A DNA stretch of 16,392 bases from positions 1-16,392 of the forward strand of contig CAZCYE010000034.1 of NCBI GenBank assembly GCA_964502775.1, written 5' to 3'. Positions 1-6,540 of this stretch are shown piece after piece. The translations under genes and the position numbers were made by a program. The stretch is from CAZCYE01 sp964502775. Lineage in GTDB: Bacteria; Actinomycetota; Acidimicrobiia; IMCC26256; PALSA-555. The notes beneath the pieces were generated by a model. The model had not been told where the DNA came from, made no database searches, and worked only from the letters and a program-made list of their open reading frames with translations. Within the stretch, counting starts at the first letter, position 1; each line of letters starts with the position of its first letter.

Positions 1-1
1 G

Positions 2-487
2 GCGGCCGCCGCACCGAGTGGGCCGCGCACCCCGGCGGCGCGAGCCCGCCCCGTGTGCCCTCCGGGCCTCGTGGGCGATTCCCCCGAGGGCCTCGACGCG
101 ATGCTGCGGACGCGGGGGGTGGTGTTGGTGATCGACGGCTACAACGTGTCGATGCAGGCGTGGCCGCAGGCCTCGGTGGCCGATCAGCGTGACCGTCTCG
201 TGGCCGCGCTCTCGGCCTTGCACCAGCGGCTGCGCTGCGATGTGGTGGTCGTGTTCGACGGTGCCGACGTGGGCGCAGTACCGGTTCCCCGGCGCGCCGG
301 GGTGCGGGTGGTGTTCTCCGAGGCGGACGAGTCTGCCGACGCGGTGGTGGTGCGCGCCGCGGCCGGCGTCGCGGCCAACGTCCCGGTGATCGTTGCCTCG
401 TCGGACCACTGGGTTCGTGACGAGGCCGCCGCGCAGGGGATCACCGTGGTGGGTGCCGACACGCTACGCGGGGTCCTACGGCACTAG
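2..487 (+). CDS. NYN (PIN-like) domain protein, C-terminal part; 5' end outside window
   Basis: The visible part is a NYN domain, a PIN-like metal-dependent nuclease fold usually linked to RNA processing. The signature pieces are in order: VLVIDGYNV (Asp and Asn of the active site), then VVVVFDGAD (second Asp), ESADAVVVRAA (third acidic position) and VIVASSDHWVRDEA near the end. The frame is open back to base 2 without a stop, and the residues before the domain are an Ala/Pro/Arg-rich linker. Actinobacterial NYN proteins often carry this domain at the C terminus behind a long N-terminal region, so I read this as the 3' end of a longer gene. A GTG at 53 could start a 144-residue protein but has no clear ribosome binding site. 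The TAG stop at 485-487 overlaps the stop of the convergent arsI gene in a shared CTAG. The RNA target is unknown. Confidence 0.75.
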   Translation, partial: AAAAPSGPRTPAARARPVCPPGLVGDSPEGLDAMLRTRGVVLVIDGYNVSMQAWPQASVADQRDRLVAALSALHQRLRCDVVVVFDGADVGAVPVPRRAGVRVVFSEADESADAVVVRAAAGVAANVPVIVASSDHWVRDEAAAQGITVVGADTLRGVLRH

Positions 488-987
488 CGAGACGACGCGC
501 ACGATCCCGCACAGCACGACGCCACGGGTAGGTGAGCGGACACGTCATCAGGCTGGGCCGGAATCAGGTCGGCCGGAATCGGGTCGGCCGGAATCGGGTC
601 GGAATGGTCGGCGTCGGCGAGCACGGTGTAGATCTCCCACGCCTGGCCGTCAGGTCCGCTCACCCACACCTTGTCCTGCTCGGCGAAGCAGCACGTCACG
701 CCCATCTCGTCGGTGGTGGCGATGCCTTGGGCCTCGAGCCGGGCGCCGGCTGCGGTCACGTGTGCGGTGGTGGGCACCTCGATCCCCAGATGGTTGAGGC
801 GCTCGGGGGCGTCCGGGTGCTCCATGAGCACGAGCTTGAGCGGGGGCTCGGCGATGGCGAAGTTGGCGTAGCCCGGACGGCGCTTCGCGGGAGCCGTATC
901 GAAGAGGCGCTCGTAGAAGGCGACGGCGGCATCGAGGTCGCTCACGTTGAGGGCGAGTTGGACTCGGGGGCTCGGGGTTGGGGTCAT
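484..987 (-). CDS. arsI: ArsI/CadI-family metalloenzyme (VOC fold)
   Basis: About 167 residues of the vicinal-oxygen-chelate fold, closest by recall to mycobacterial CadI and to ArsI C-As lyases, which break carbon-arsenic bonds in trivalent organoarsenicals. Family blocks are clear: RVQLALNVSDL at the N terminus, RRPGYANFAIAEPPLKLVL, then RLNHLGIEV (metal His), VTCCFAEQDKVWV with the vicinal Cys pair that binds As(III), and WEIYTV (metal Glu). The first ligand position is Gln, as I recall for CadI, where ArsI has His. I start at the ATG at 987 because family members begin shortly before RVQLALNV; an upstream start at 1047 would lie inside the operator. The C terminus has a repeated PIPAD tract and an extra CCAGSC cluster that could bind metal. 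It is divergent from arsR. Whether the substrate is organoarsenical or cadmium cannot be told here. Confidence 0.85.
   Translation of the reverse strand: MTPTPSPRVQLALNVSDLDAAVAFYERLFDTAPAKRRPGYANFAIAEPPLKLVLMEHPDAPERLNHLGIEVPTTAHVTAAGARLEAQGIATTDEMGVTCCFAEQDKVWVSGPDGQAWEIYTVLADADHSDPIPADPIPADLIPAQPDDVSAHLPVASCCAGSCASSR
557..601. repeat. 15-nt tandem repeat (3 copies) inside arsI
   Basis: Three consecutive 15-base units, GCCGGAATCAGGTCG at 557-571 followed by two copies of GCCGGAATCGGGTCG at 572-601, differing at one base. Because 15 is a multiple of 3, they encode an in-frame repeat of Asp(or Leu)-Pro/Ile-Pro-Ala in the C-terminal linker of the ArsI/CadI protein, between the enzyme domain and the Cys-rich tail. 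Copy number could vary between strains without breaking the frame. Confidence 0.9.
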
Positions 988-1021
988 GGGCCTGCTCGCT
1001 TTCTCTGGGTGGGGCTCTCCC

Positions 1022-1050
1022 TTGACAGTAGCATCTATATCAAGCAAGAT
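1022..1050 (+). promoter_or_regulatory. Predicted arsR promoter (-35 TTGACA, -10 CAAGAT)
   Basis: A perfect TTGACA lies at 1022-1027, and 17 bases later CAAGAT at 1045-1050 serves as a weak -10. The -10 ends 8 bases before the ATG at 1059, so transcription would begin at or next to the start codon and the mRNA would be leaderless or nearly so. The ArsR operator sits across the spacer and -10, so bound repressor would block polymerase. Confidence 0.6.
1025..1030 (-). promoter_or_regulatory. Candidate -10 of arsI (TACTGT)
   Basis: On the minus strand TACTGT matches the TANNNT -10 pattern and would give a leader of roughly 30 bases before the arsI ATG at 987. It overlaps the arsR -35 on the opposite strand and flanks the operator. 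No good -35 is visible, so this is weaker than the arsR promoter. Confidence 0.35.
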
Positions 1051-1060
1051 TGATAGAGAT
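1033..1060. promoter_or_regulatory. ArsR operator, 11-bp inverted repeat
   Basis: The left arm ATCTATATCAA (1033-1043) and right arm TTGATAGAGAT (1050-1060) are reverse complements at 10 of 11 positions, around a 6-base spacer. The inner core ATCAA-N6-TTGAT matches the pattern known for ArsR-family operators. The site is one of the few AT-rich stretches in the window, lies between divergent ars units, covers the predicted arsR -10 and overlaps the first bases of the arsR start codon. It is well placed to repress both directions. Confidence 0.8.
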
Positions 1061-1403
1061 GTCCACCGCCCTGCGCGTCCCTCCGTCGCCGCCCCCGGCT
1101 TCCGCGGTATCGCCCTCGCTGCGAGCCCTGGCCGATCCGATGCGGTGGCGCGTCGTGGAGTTGCTCGCTCGTGAGGAGCTGTGCGTGTGCCACCTCGTGG
1201 AGGAGTTGCACGCGCCGCAGTCGCTCGTGAGCCATCACCTCAAGGTGCTGCGCGACGCGGGGCTGGTGGTGGGTGAGCGGTGGCGGTACTGGACGTACTA
1301 CCGGCTCGTGCCGGGGGCGCTGCGCGCCGTGGCCGACCACCTCCTGCTCGTCGACGAGCGCGGCGCATCCGGCGCCGCGCGCACGCGACGGCCCTGCTGT
1401 TGA
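1059..1403 (+). CDS. arsR: ArsR-family metalloregulator
   Basis: A 114-residue winged-helix repressor that would leave its operator when As(III) or a related metal binds. Residues 20-36 (SLRALADPMRWRVVELL) are the usual N-terminal helix. ELCVCHL at 40-46 matches the metal-binding helix of classical ArsR with Cys42 and Cys44. PQSLVSHHLKVLRDAGLV is the recognition helix and the wing follows with WRYWTYYRL. The third Cys of the classical Cx1Cx2C site is Val here, but the protein ends in RPCC, so the C-terminal Cys pair may complete a site. I choose ATG 1059; the TTG at 1050 lies within the operator and predicted -10. Its TGA overlaps the TTG start of the channel gene, indicating translational coupling in an arsR-channel-arsC operon. 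Confidence 0.9.
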   Translation: MSTALRVPPSPPPASAVSPSLRALADPMRWRVVELLAREELCVCHLVEELHAPQSLVSHHLKVLRDAGLVVGERWRYWTYYRLVPGALRAVADHLLLVDERGASGAARTRRPCC

Positions 1404-2116
1404 CCATCACCCTGGTGCGCCGCGCCCTCGCCGAGGGGATCGGTACGGCGCTGCTGCTCGTGGCCGTGATCGGGTCGGGGATCGCGGCCCAACGCATGAG
1501 CCCGGGCGACACCGGGCTCCAGCTCCTCGAGAACGCGCTGGCCACCGGCGCTGCGCTCGTGGCGATCATCCTGGCGGTAGGGCCGGTGTCGGGTGCACAC
1601 CTCAACCCGGTGGTGACGCTCGTCGACCGGGTGTTCGGCGGTGTGTCGAGCGCCGAGGCCGGTGTCTACGTGGGCGCGCAGATCGTGGGCGCGTTCGTGG
1701 GGGCGATGACGGCGAACCTGATGTTCGGGCTCGACGCGGTCGAGGTGTCCACCAAGGTGCGTGATGGTGGCGGGCTCGTGGGTGCCGAGGTTGTCGCCAC
1801 CTTCGGGCTGCTCCTCGTGGTGTTCGGCGTGGCGCGATCGGGTCGCAGCGCGCTCGCCCCGTTCGCGGTAGGGGCCTACATCACCGCTGCGTACTTCTTC
1901 GCATCCTCCACGAGCTTCGCCAATCCGGCCGTCACACTTGCCCGCACGCTGAGCGACACGTTCGCGGGCATCGCCCCGGAGTCGGTGGCCCCGTTCGTGG
2001 GCGCCCAGCTCGTGGGTGGATTGCTGGGCGCGGCAGTCATCGCCGTGCTGTACCCAAAGATCAGGGCCGCCGCCGCCGACGTGATCGTTCCCCACGACCG
2101 GGAGGAGGCGGCATGA
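1400..2116 (+). CDS. MIP-family aquaglyceroporin (AqpS-like), ars-linked
   Basis: A membrane channel of the major intrinsic protein family, 238 residues with about six hydrophobic segments and two half-helix motifs: HLNPV at 68-71 and FANPA at 174-177. The start is taken as TTG 1400, whose TTGA overlaps the arsR stop; GTG 1415 is an alternative. The gene sits between arsR and arsC, the arrangement known from Sinorhizobium meliloti aqpS, where the channel lets arsenite made by ArsC flow out of the cell. No ArsB or Acr3 pump is present in the window. Unusual points: the first motif is NPV rather than NPA, and the residue after the second NPA is Val where most aquaporins have the selectivity-filter Arg. 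That suggests a pore tuned to neutral solutes other than water. It ends in an ATGA overlap with arsC. Confidence 0.88.
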   Translation: MTITLVRRALAEGIGTALLLVAVIGSGIAAQRMSPGDTGLQLLENALATGAALVAIILAVGPVSGAHLNPVVTLVDRVFGGVSSAEAGVYVGAQIVGAFVGAMTANLMFGLDAVEVSTKVRDGGGLVGAEVVATFGLLLVVFGVARSGRSALAPFAVGAYITAAYFFASSTSFANPAVTLARTLSDTFAGIAPESVAPFVGAQLVGGLLGAAVIAVLYPKIRAAAADVIVPHDREEAA

Positions 2117-2571
2117 GCGACACCGAGCGGCTCCGTGCGCTCGCCCAGGCCGAGGGTTCGGTGCACAAGGATGTTCCCGAGGTGCTCTTCGTGTGCACGC
2201 ACAACGCGGGGCGCAGCCAGATGGCCGCCGCGCTGCTCGACCATCTCGCCGAGGGTCGGGTGCACGTGCGCTCCGCCGGTAGCGAGCCCGCGGACGAGAT
2301 CAACCCGGCGGTGGTGGCGGCGATGGAGGAGCTCGGGCTCGACCTGGCCCAGGAGTTTCCCAAGCCCCTCACCGACGAGGTGGTGCGCGCCGCGGACGTC
2401 GTCATCACGATGGGCTGTGGCGACGCCTGCCCGATCTACCCGGGACGGCGCTACCTCGACTGGGAGCTCGACGACCCCGCGGGCCAGAATCTCGACGCGG
2501 TGCGCTCGATCCGCGACGAGATCCGTCGCCGGGTGGAGGCGCTCCTCGCCGAGCTCGCCACCCCCGTCTGA
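2113..2571 (+). CDS. arsC: Arsenate reductase (LMW phosphatase fold, mycothiol-type)
   Basis: A 152-residue arsenate reductase of the low-molecular-weight tyrosine phosphatase fold. The P-loop VCTHNAGRS gives Cys28-x5-Arg34. The acidic DDPAG block near 120-124 supplies the general acid. Cys102 and Cys106 occur in MGCGDACP. That short spacing is the form I associate with corynebacterial and mycobacterial enzymes that use mycothiol, rather than the staphylococcal thioredoxin-linked form with a longer Cys-Cys spacing. It converts arsenate to arsenite, which the upstream channel could release. The ATG overlaps the channel stop (ATGA), so the three genes are tightly coupled. An N-terminal extension of about 20 residues precedes the fold. 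The electron donor is inferred, not shown. Confidence 0.92.
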   Translation: MSDTERLRALAQAEGSVHKDVPEVLFVCTHNAGRSQMAAALLDHLAEGRVHVRSAGSEPADEINPAVVAAMEELGLDLAQEFPKPLTDEVVRAADVVITMGCGDACPIYPGRRYLDWELDDPAGQNLDAVRSIRDEIRRRVEALLAELATPV

Positions 2572-2607
2572 AGCCTCGTCGCGCCGGTCTCTGTTCACGC
2601 CGCGCAC

Positions 2608-2638
2608 TAGGGTCGCCCCGGCGATCGCATGAAGGAGG
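2608..2638 (+). promoter_or_regulatory. Candidate -10 and ribosome binding site of the DoxX gene
   Basis: TAGGGT at 2608-2613 fits TANNNT and would place the transcript start near 2620. A strong Shine-Dalgarno AAGGAGG at 2632-2638 then lies 6 bases before the GTG at 2645. The ribosome binding site decides the start, since the ATG at 2629 opens a different frame. Confidence 0.6.
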
Positions 2639-2644
2639 CCGCGG

Positions 2645-3205
2645 GTGGAGCCGAGCGTGCTTGGCGACTCCGGTGTGCTCGGCGGCAGCGCCGACGCTGT
2701 GAACCTCGCGTTGTTGGCCGCCCGGGTGGTGCTCGGCGCCATGGTGTTCGCGCACGGCTGGCGCCACCTCGCCGCGGTGCGCTCGGGCCCGGGCATGGCC
2801 GACTGGTTCGAGAGCCTCGGGCTCAGGCCTGGTCGCCTGCACGCATGGAACGTCACGATCTCGGAGCTGGTGGTGGGCGCCCTGCTCGTGGTCGGTCTCG
2901 TCACCCCGCTGGCCTACGGCGGGCTCGCCGCGATCCTGGGTGTCGCGCTTGCCACCAACCACGCCAAGCGCGGCTTCTTCATCGACAATCCCGGCCAGGG
3001 GTGGGAGTACGTGGGCGTGACCGCCGCGGTGGCGGTCGCGCTGGGCGCGCTGGGCCCGGGGGAGTGGTCGCTCGACGATGCCCTCGGGATCGGGTTCCCC
3101 TTCGAATCCGACACCGCGCTCATCGTGAGCGCCGCGCTCGCGATCGGGGGCACCGCCGCGTTCCTGGCCGTGTTCTGGCGGTCCCCCAAGGCCGCGAGCC
3201 GCTGA
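2645..3205 (+). CDS. DoxX-family membrane protein
   Basis: A 186-residue integral membrane protein of the DoxX/DoxD-like superfamily. Four hydrophobic segments are visible: around 20-40 (ALLAARVVLGAMVFAHG), 68-103 (SELVVGALLVVGL then GGLAAILGVALA), 117-132 (VGVTAAVAVALGAL) and 155-178. The HGWRHL after the first segment and the GFFID block resemble conserved DoxX positions. The GTG start is set by an AAGGAGG ribosome binding site. DoxX proteins are linked to thiol and redox stress in mycobacteria and to quinol oxidation in some archaea, but no specific partner is next door, so no reaction can be assigned. The 73-base gap and its own candidate promoter suggest it is separate from the ars operon. 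It converges on the ETF gene with 21 bases between stops. Confidence 0.8.
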   Translation: MEPSVLGDSGVLGGSADAVNLALLAARVVLGAMVFAHGWRHLAAVRSGPGMADWFESLGLRPGRLHAWNVTISELVVGALLVVGLVTPLAYGGLAAILGVALATNHAKRGFFIDNPGQGWEYVGVTAAVAVALGALGPGEWSLDDALGIGFPFESDTALIVSAALAIGGTAAFLAVFWRSPKAASR

Positions 3206-3213
3206 GGGCTCGC
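3194..3213. terminator. Candidate hairpin between doxX and the ETF gene
   Basis: GCGAGCC (3194-3200) and GGCTCGC (3207-3213) form a perfect 7-bp GC-rich stem with a 6-base loop containing the doxX stop codon. There is no T run, so this is not a classical intrinsic terminator, but its position between convergent genes fits termination without a U tract. Confidence 0.3.
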
Positions 3214-3226
3214 TGGAGCCGCGTGC

Positions 3227-5150
3227 TCAGGTCGCGCTGAGCGCGTCCACCCGATCGAGCTCGGCGACGAGCAGGGGCACCACCTCACGCCAGTCGCCGA
3301 CGATGCCCACGTCAGCGGCGTCGAATACGGGCGCGTCGGAGTCGCGGTTGATGGCCAGGATCGTGCCAGCCGCCCGGACTCCCACCATGTGGTTGAACTT
3401 CCCGCCCACGCCGATCGCCACGTACAGGCGCGGTGAGATCGTGCGTCCGGTGAGCCCGATCTGGCGGGCTCGGGGCAGCCATCCGTTGTCGGTCACCTTG
3501 CGCGTCGCGCCGAGCGTCGCGCCCAGCGCCGCNNNNNNNNNNNNNNNNNNNNNNNNNNNNNNNNNNNNNNNNNNNNNNNNNNNNNNNNNNNNNNNNNNNN
3601 NNNNNNNNNNNNNNNNNNNNNNNNNNNNNNNNCGCGCCCAGCGCCGCCAGCAGCCCCTCGAGCCCGGCGTACGCGCTCGGGTCCACGCCCGTGCCCACAC
3701 CGATCACCGCGTCGGCCTCGGCGAGCACGTCGAGGTCGTCGTCCCGGGTGCGGCTCAGCACCTGTACCCGGCTCCGGGGCGGCACCACCAGGTCGCGGCG
3801 CACCGGCGTCGCCCGGGCGCGCGGCGCGGACGGGGTGAGCACGCCGTCGCGCACCGTCGCCATCTGCACCGGCGAGGTCGACGTGATCGCGGCCACGAGC
3901 TGACCGCCGAATGCGGCCTTCCAGGCCACGAGGCGCCCGTCGGCGCCCAGCTCGAGACCCACGGCGTCACCGGTGAGACCGGCGCCGAGGCGCGCCGCGG
4001 CGCGTGCGCCCACCTCGCGGCCCCACGCCGTGCTCGGCGTGAGCATTGCCCACGGCTCGGCGGTCTCAGCCCATGTCGCGACCGCCGCGGCGACGTCCTC
4101 CTCGATGTCCGACCCGCGTCGCGTGACGACCACGTCGGCGCCCCACGACCCGAGCTCGGCGTGATCGCCGGCGTCGGCCAGGGCGACCACGTGGCCCTCG
4201 ATCCCGGCGGCGAGCTGCGCGGCGGCACCGAGCAGCTCCCGGGTGATGTGCGCGCGGTCCGGCTCGACGACCACGCCGATCGGTGCCCCCCGCTCCCCGG
4301 GCGACGCCGCCATGACCGGCGCCGTGCGCGCCGCGCCGCCGTCGTCAGCGGACGCAGGACGCAAGTGCCGGCGCATCGAGAGCGTGTCGACGGCCACCCG
4401 GACCTGGTCGGCCAGCGCTCCGGTGAGCACGCGCTGGAGGCGGTCGGTCGAATGCAGCCGCACCGCGCCGACGCGCGTGGGACTCGCCTCGGCCCCCCAG
4501 GGCCCGGGACCGAGGTCCCGCGCTGTGAGCGTGCGAATCCGCGCGCGTGGGACGGCGGCACGCCCGGCCGGTTCCGCCTTGCAGGGCTCGATGAGACGCT
4601 CGGCACACGAGACCACGGCCGGGAGCGCCATGGTGAGCTGCGCCCAGCCGTCGTCGTGCTCGCATCGCACGTGCAGCTCGGCGTGGTCGAGCGCGAGGTG
4701 GCGCGCACCGCCCGCGAACGGCAGGCCCAGTAGCTCGGCGAGCTCGGGGCCCACCTGGCCGGTGTCGGCGTCCACCGAGTTGCGGCCCACCAGCACGAGG
4801 TCGAAGGGACCCTCGCGCTCCAGCGCGGCGGCGAGGGCGCGGGCGGTGGCCAGGGTGTCGGAGCCCGCGAACGCGGGGTCGCTCACGAGCACGCCGTCCG
4901 CGCACACGCTGCACTCGGTGGCCCACGCGATCGCCTCGGCCAGCGCGTCCTCAGCGGCCGCGGGGCCCAGTGTGAACACGGTCACCGTGCCGTCGCCGAC
5001 CGCGGCGGCGAGCTCGGTGGCCTGCGACACCGCGCGGCGGCAGTAGGGGTTCATCTCGAGGTCCACGCCGTCGCGCCGGAGCCGGCCATCGGGACCCAGC
5101 TCCATCTCCTCGAAGGCGGGGATCTGCTTGACCAGGGCGGCGATGCGCAT
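3227..5150 (-). CDS. Fused electron transfer flavoprotein, EtfB-EtfA, interrupted by assembly gap
   Basis: A beta-alpha ETF fusion, a soluble flavoprotein that takes electrons from dehydrogenases such as acyl-CoA dehydrogenases. Residues 1 to about 260 are EtfB-like: MRIAALVKQIPAFEEM, MNPYCRRAVSQATELA, and DADTGQVGPELAELLG. From about 290 (GAPIGVVVEPDRAHITRELL) it is EtfA-like, including GREVGARAAARLGAGLTGDAVGLE and the FAD-domain tail QIGLTGRTISPRLYVAIGVG, then NRDSDAPVFDAADVGIVGDW. The 100 N at 3533-3632 shift the frame artificially. Its flanks share 15 identical bases; merging them gives one continuous frame of 602 residues in which LLAALGATLGATRKVTDNGW aligns with ordinary EtfA with nothing missing. 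ATG 5150 follows the citrate synthase stop by 15 bases and lacks a ribosome binding site, suggesting co-transcription. No ETF-quinone oxidoreductase or dehydrogenase partner is in the window. Confidence 0.85.
3533..3632. other. Assembly gap, exactly 100 N
   Basis: One hundred N, a conventional placeholder for a gap of unknown length. The 15 bases ending at 3532 (CGCGCCCAGCGCCGC, 3518-3532) are identical to the 15 bases beginning at 3633 (3633-3647). The two contigs therefore probably overlap and no sequence is missing. Confidence 0.95.
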
Positions 5151-5165
5151 GGCGCGACGCGCGCG

Positions 5166-6467
5166 TCAGGTGCGGTCTTCGATGCCCACGTAGGGGCGCT
5201 CGGTGGGCCCGGTATAGATCTGTCGTGGCCGACCGATCTTGGTCTTGGGGCTCTCCACCATCTCCTTCCAGTGCGCGATCCAACCCGGGAGGCGACCCAT
5301 GGCGAAGAGCACTGGGAACATGTCGGTGGGGAAGCCCATCGCCCGGTAGATGAGGCCGGAGTAGAAGTCGACGTTGGGGTACAGCTTGCGCTCGATGAAG
5401 AACTCGTCTTGGAGCGCGACGTCCTCCAACTCGAGGGCGAGCTTGAGCAGATCATCCTGGCGATCGAGCTCACCGAGCACTTGATGGCAGGATTCCTTGA
5501 GGATGCGAGCCCGGGGGTCGTAGCTCTTGTAGACGCGGTGGCCGAATCCCGAGAGGCGGAACGGGTCGTCGTGGTCCTTGGCCCGGTTCACGTACTTGGC
5601 CATGTCGTTGCCGTCCGCCTTGATCTGTTGGAGCATCTCGATGACTTCCTGGTTGGCGCCTCCGTGAAGGGGCCCCCACAGGGCGTCGATGCCCGCGGCG
5701 ATGGCGGCGTAGATGTTGACCTGGCTCGAGCCGGCCAGGCGCACGGTCGACGTGGAGCAGTTCTGCTCGTGGTCCGCGTGGAGGATGAGCAGCTGCTTCA
5801 TCGCGGTGACGATCGTCTCGCTCACCGAGTACGGCTCCGAGGGGACCGCGAACATCATCGTGAGGAAGTTCTCGATCAGGTCCAGCGAGTTGTTGGGGTA
5901 GAGGAAGGGTTGACCGATGGACTTCTTGTAGGAGTACGCGGCGATCGTGGGGAGCTTGGCCATGAGTCGCAAGATCGAGAGCTGGACGTACTCGGGATCG
6001 CTCACGTCGGCGTCGTCTTGGTAGAAGGTCGAGAGCGCGGTCACCACCGATGACAGGATCGCCATGGGATGGGCATCGCGGGGGAACCCTTCCAGGAACC
6101 GCTTGACGTCCTCGTGCACGAGCGTGTGCTTGCGGATCCCGTAGCGGAAGGTGTCGAGCTGGCTGAGGGTGGGCAGCTCCCCGTAGATCAAGAGGTACGA
6201 CGTCTCGAGGAACGAGGGGGGATGACCCGCGACGAGCTGCTCGATGGGGATGCCGCGGTAGCGGAGCACGCCTTGATCGCCGTCGATGAAGGTGATGGCC
6301 GATTCACATGACCCGGTGTTGAGGAATCCGTAGTCGAGCGTGATGAGCCCGGTTTGGGCGCGCAGCGTCGAGATGTCGATCGCGCGCTCGCCTTCGCTGC
6401 CGCGTACCACGGGGAGCTCCACCTCGGTGTCGCCGTAGCGCAGGAACGCAGGCTTCTCGTCCTTCAC
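5166..6467 (-). CDS. gltA: Citrate synthase, type II
   Basis: A 433-residue citrate synthase that condenses oxaloacetate and acetyl-CoA at entry to the TCA cycle. Catalytic residues are all present: His268 in GPLHGGAN, His310 in GFGHRVYK and Asp367 in NVDFYSG, with the oxaloacetate-binding His233 in HADHEQN and the late FPTDMFPVLFAMGRLPGWIA block. Length and the N-terminal beta-strand region match hexameric type II enzymes. The GTG start at 6467 is supported by AAGGAG 8 bases upstream (6476-6481). It is followed by the ETF gene after 15 bases, so the two are probably one operon. Base composition is clearly lower in GC than in neighbours, which could reflect codon selection in a highly expressed gene or a different origin. 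Confidence 0.97.
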   Translation of the reverse strand: MKDEKPAFLRYGDTEVELPVVRGSEGERAIDISTLRAQTGLITLDYGFLNTGSCESAITFIDGDQGVLRYRGIPIEQLVAGHPPSFLETSYLLIYGELPTLSQLDTFRYGIRKHTLVHEDVKRFLEGFPRDAHPMAILSSVVTALSTFYQDDADVSDPEYVQLSILRLMAKLPTIAAYSYKKSIGQPFLYPNNSLDLIENFLTMMFAVPSEPYSVSETIVTAMKQLLILHADHEQNCSTSTVRLAGSSQVNIYAAIAAGIDALWGPLHGGANQEVIEMLQQIKADGNDMAKYVNRAKDHDDPFRLSGFGHRVYKSYDPRARILKESCHQVLGELDRQDDLLKLALELEDVALQDEFFIERKLYPNVDFYSGLIYRAMGFPTDMFPVLFAMGRLPGWIAHWKEMVESPKTKIGRPRQIYTGPTERPYVGIEDRT

Positions 6468-6475
6468 GCGTCGTG

Positions 6476-6504
6476 CTCCTTGTGTGATGGCTCACCGCAG
6501 CGTA
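6476..6504 (-). promoter_or_regulatory. gltA ribosome binding site and candidate -10
   Basis: Reading leftward, TACGCT at 6504-6499 fits TANNNT. About 24 bases of leader would follow its expected start point, and AAGGAG at 6481-6476 stands 8 bases before the GTG. Unlike several neighbouring genes, this one appears to have a leader with a normal ribosome binding site. Confidence 0.5.
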
Positions 6505-6540
6505 ATGCTCGCCGTGGCGGGTCCCAGATTGGGGAATGGA

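Noticed and set aside
988..1047. Upstream 20-codon extension of arsI
   Set aside because: It would place the start inside the ArsR operator and add residues not found in the family, whose members begin just before RVQLALNV.
3303..4733. 476-codon plus-strand open frame across the N gap
   Set aside because: It runs through the Ns and opposes the ETF fusion; composition is Arg/His/Gly-rich with no family motif.
5271..6053. 260-codon plus-strand frame opposite gltA
   Set aside because: Antisense of a fully convincing citrate synthase.
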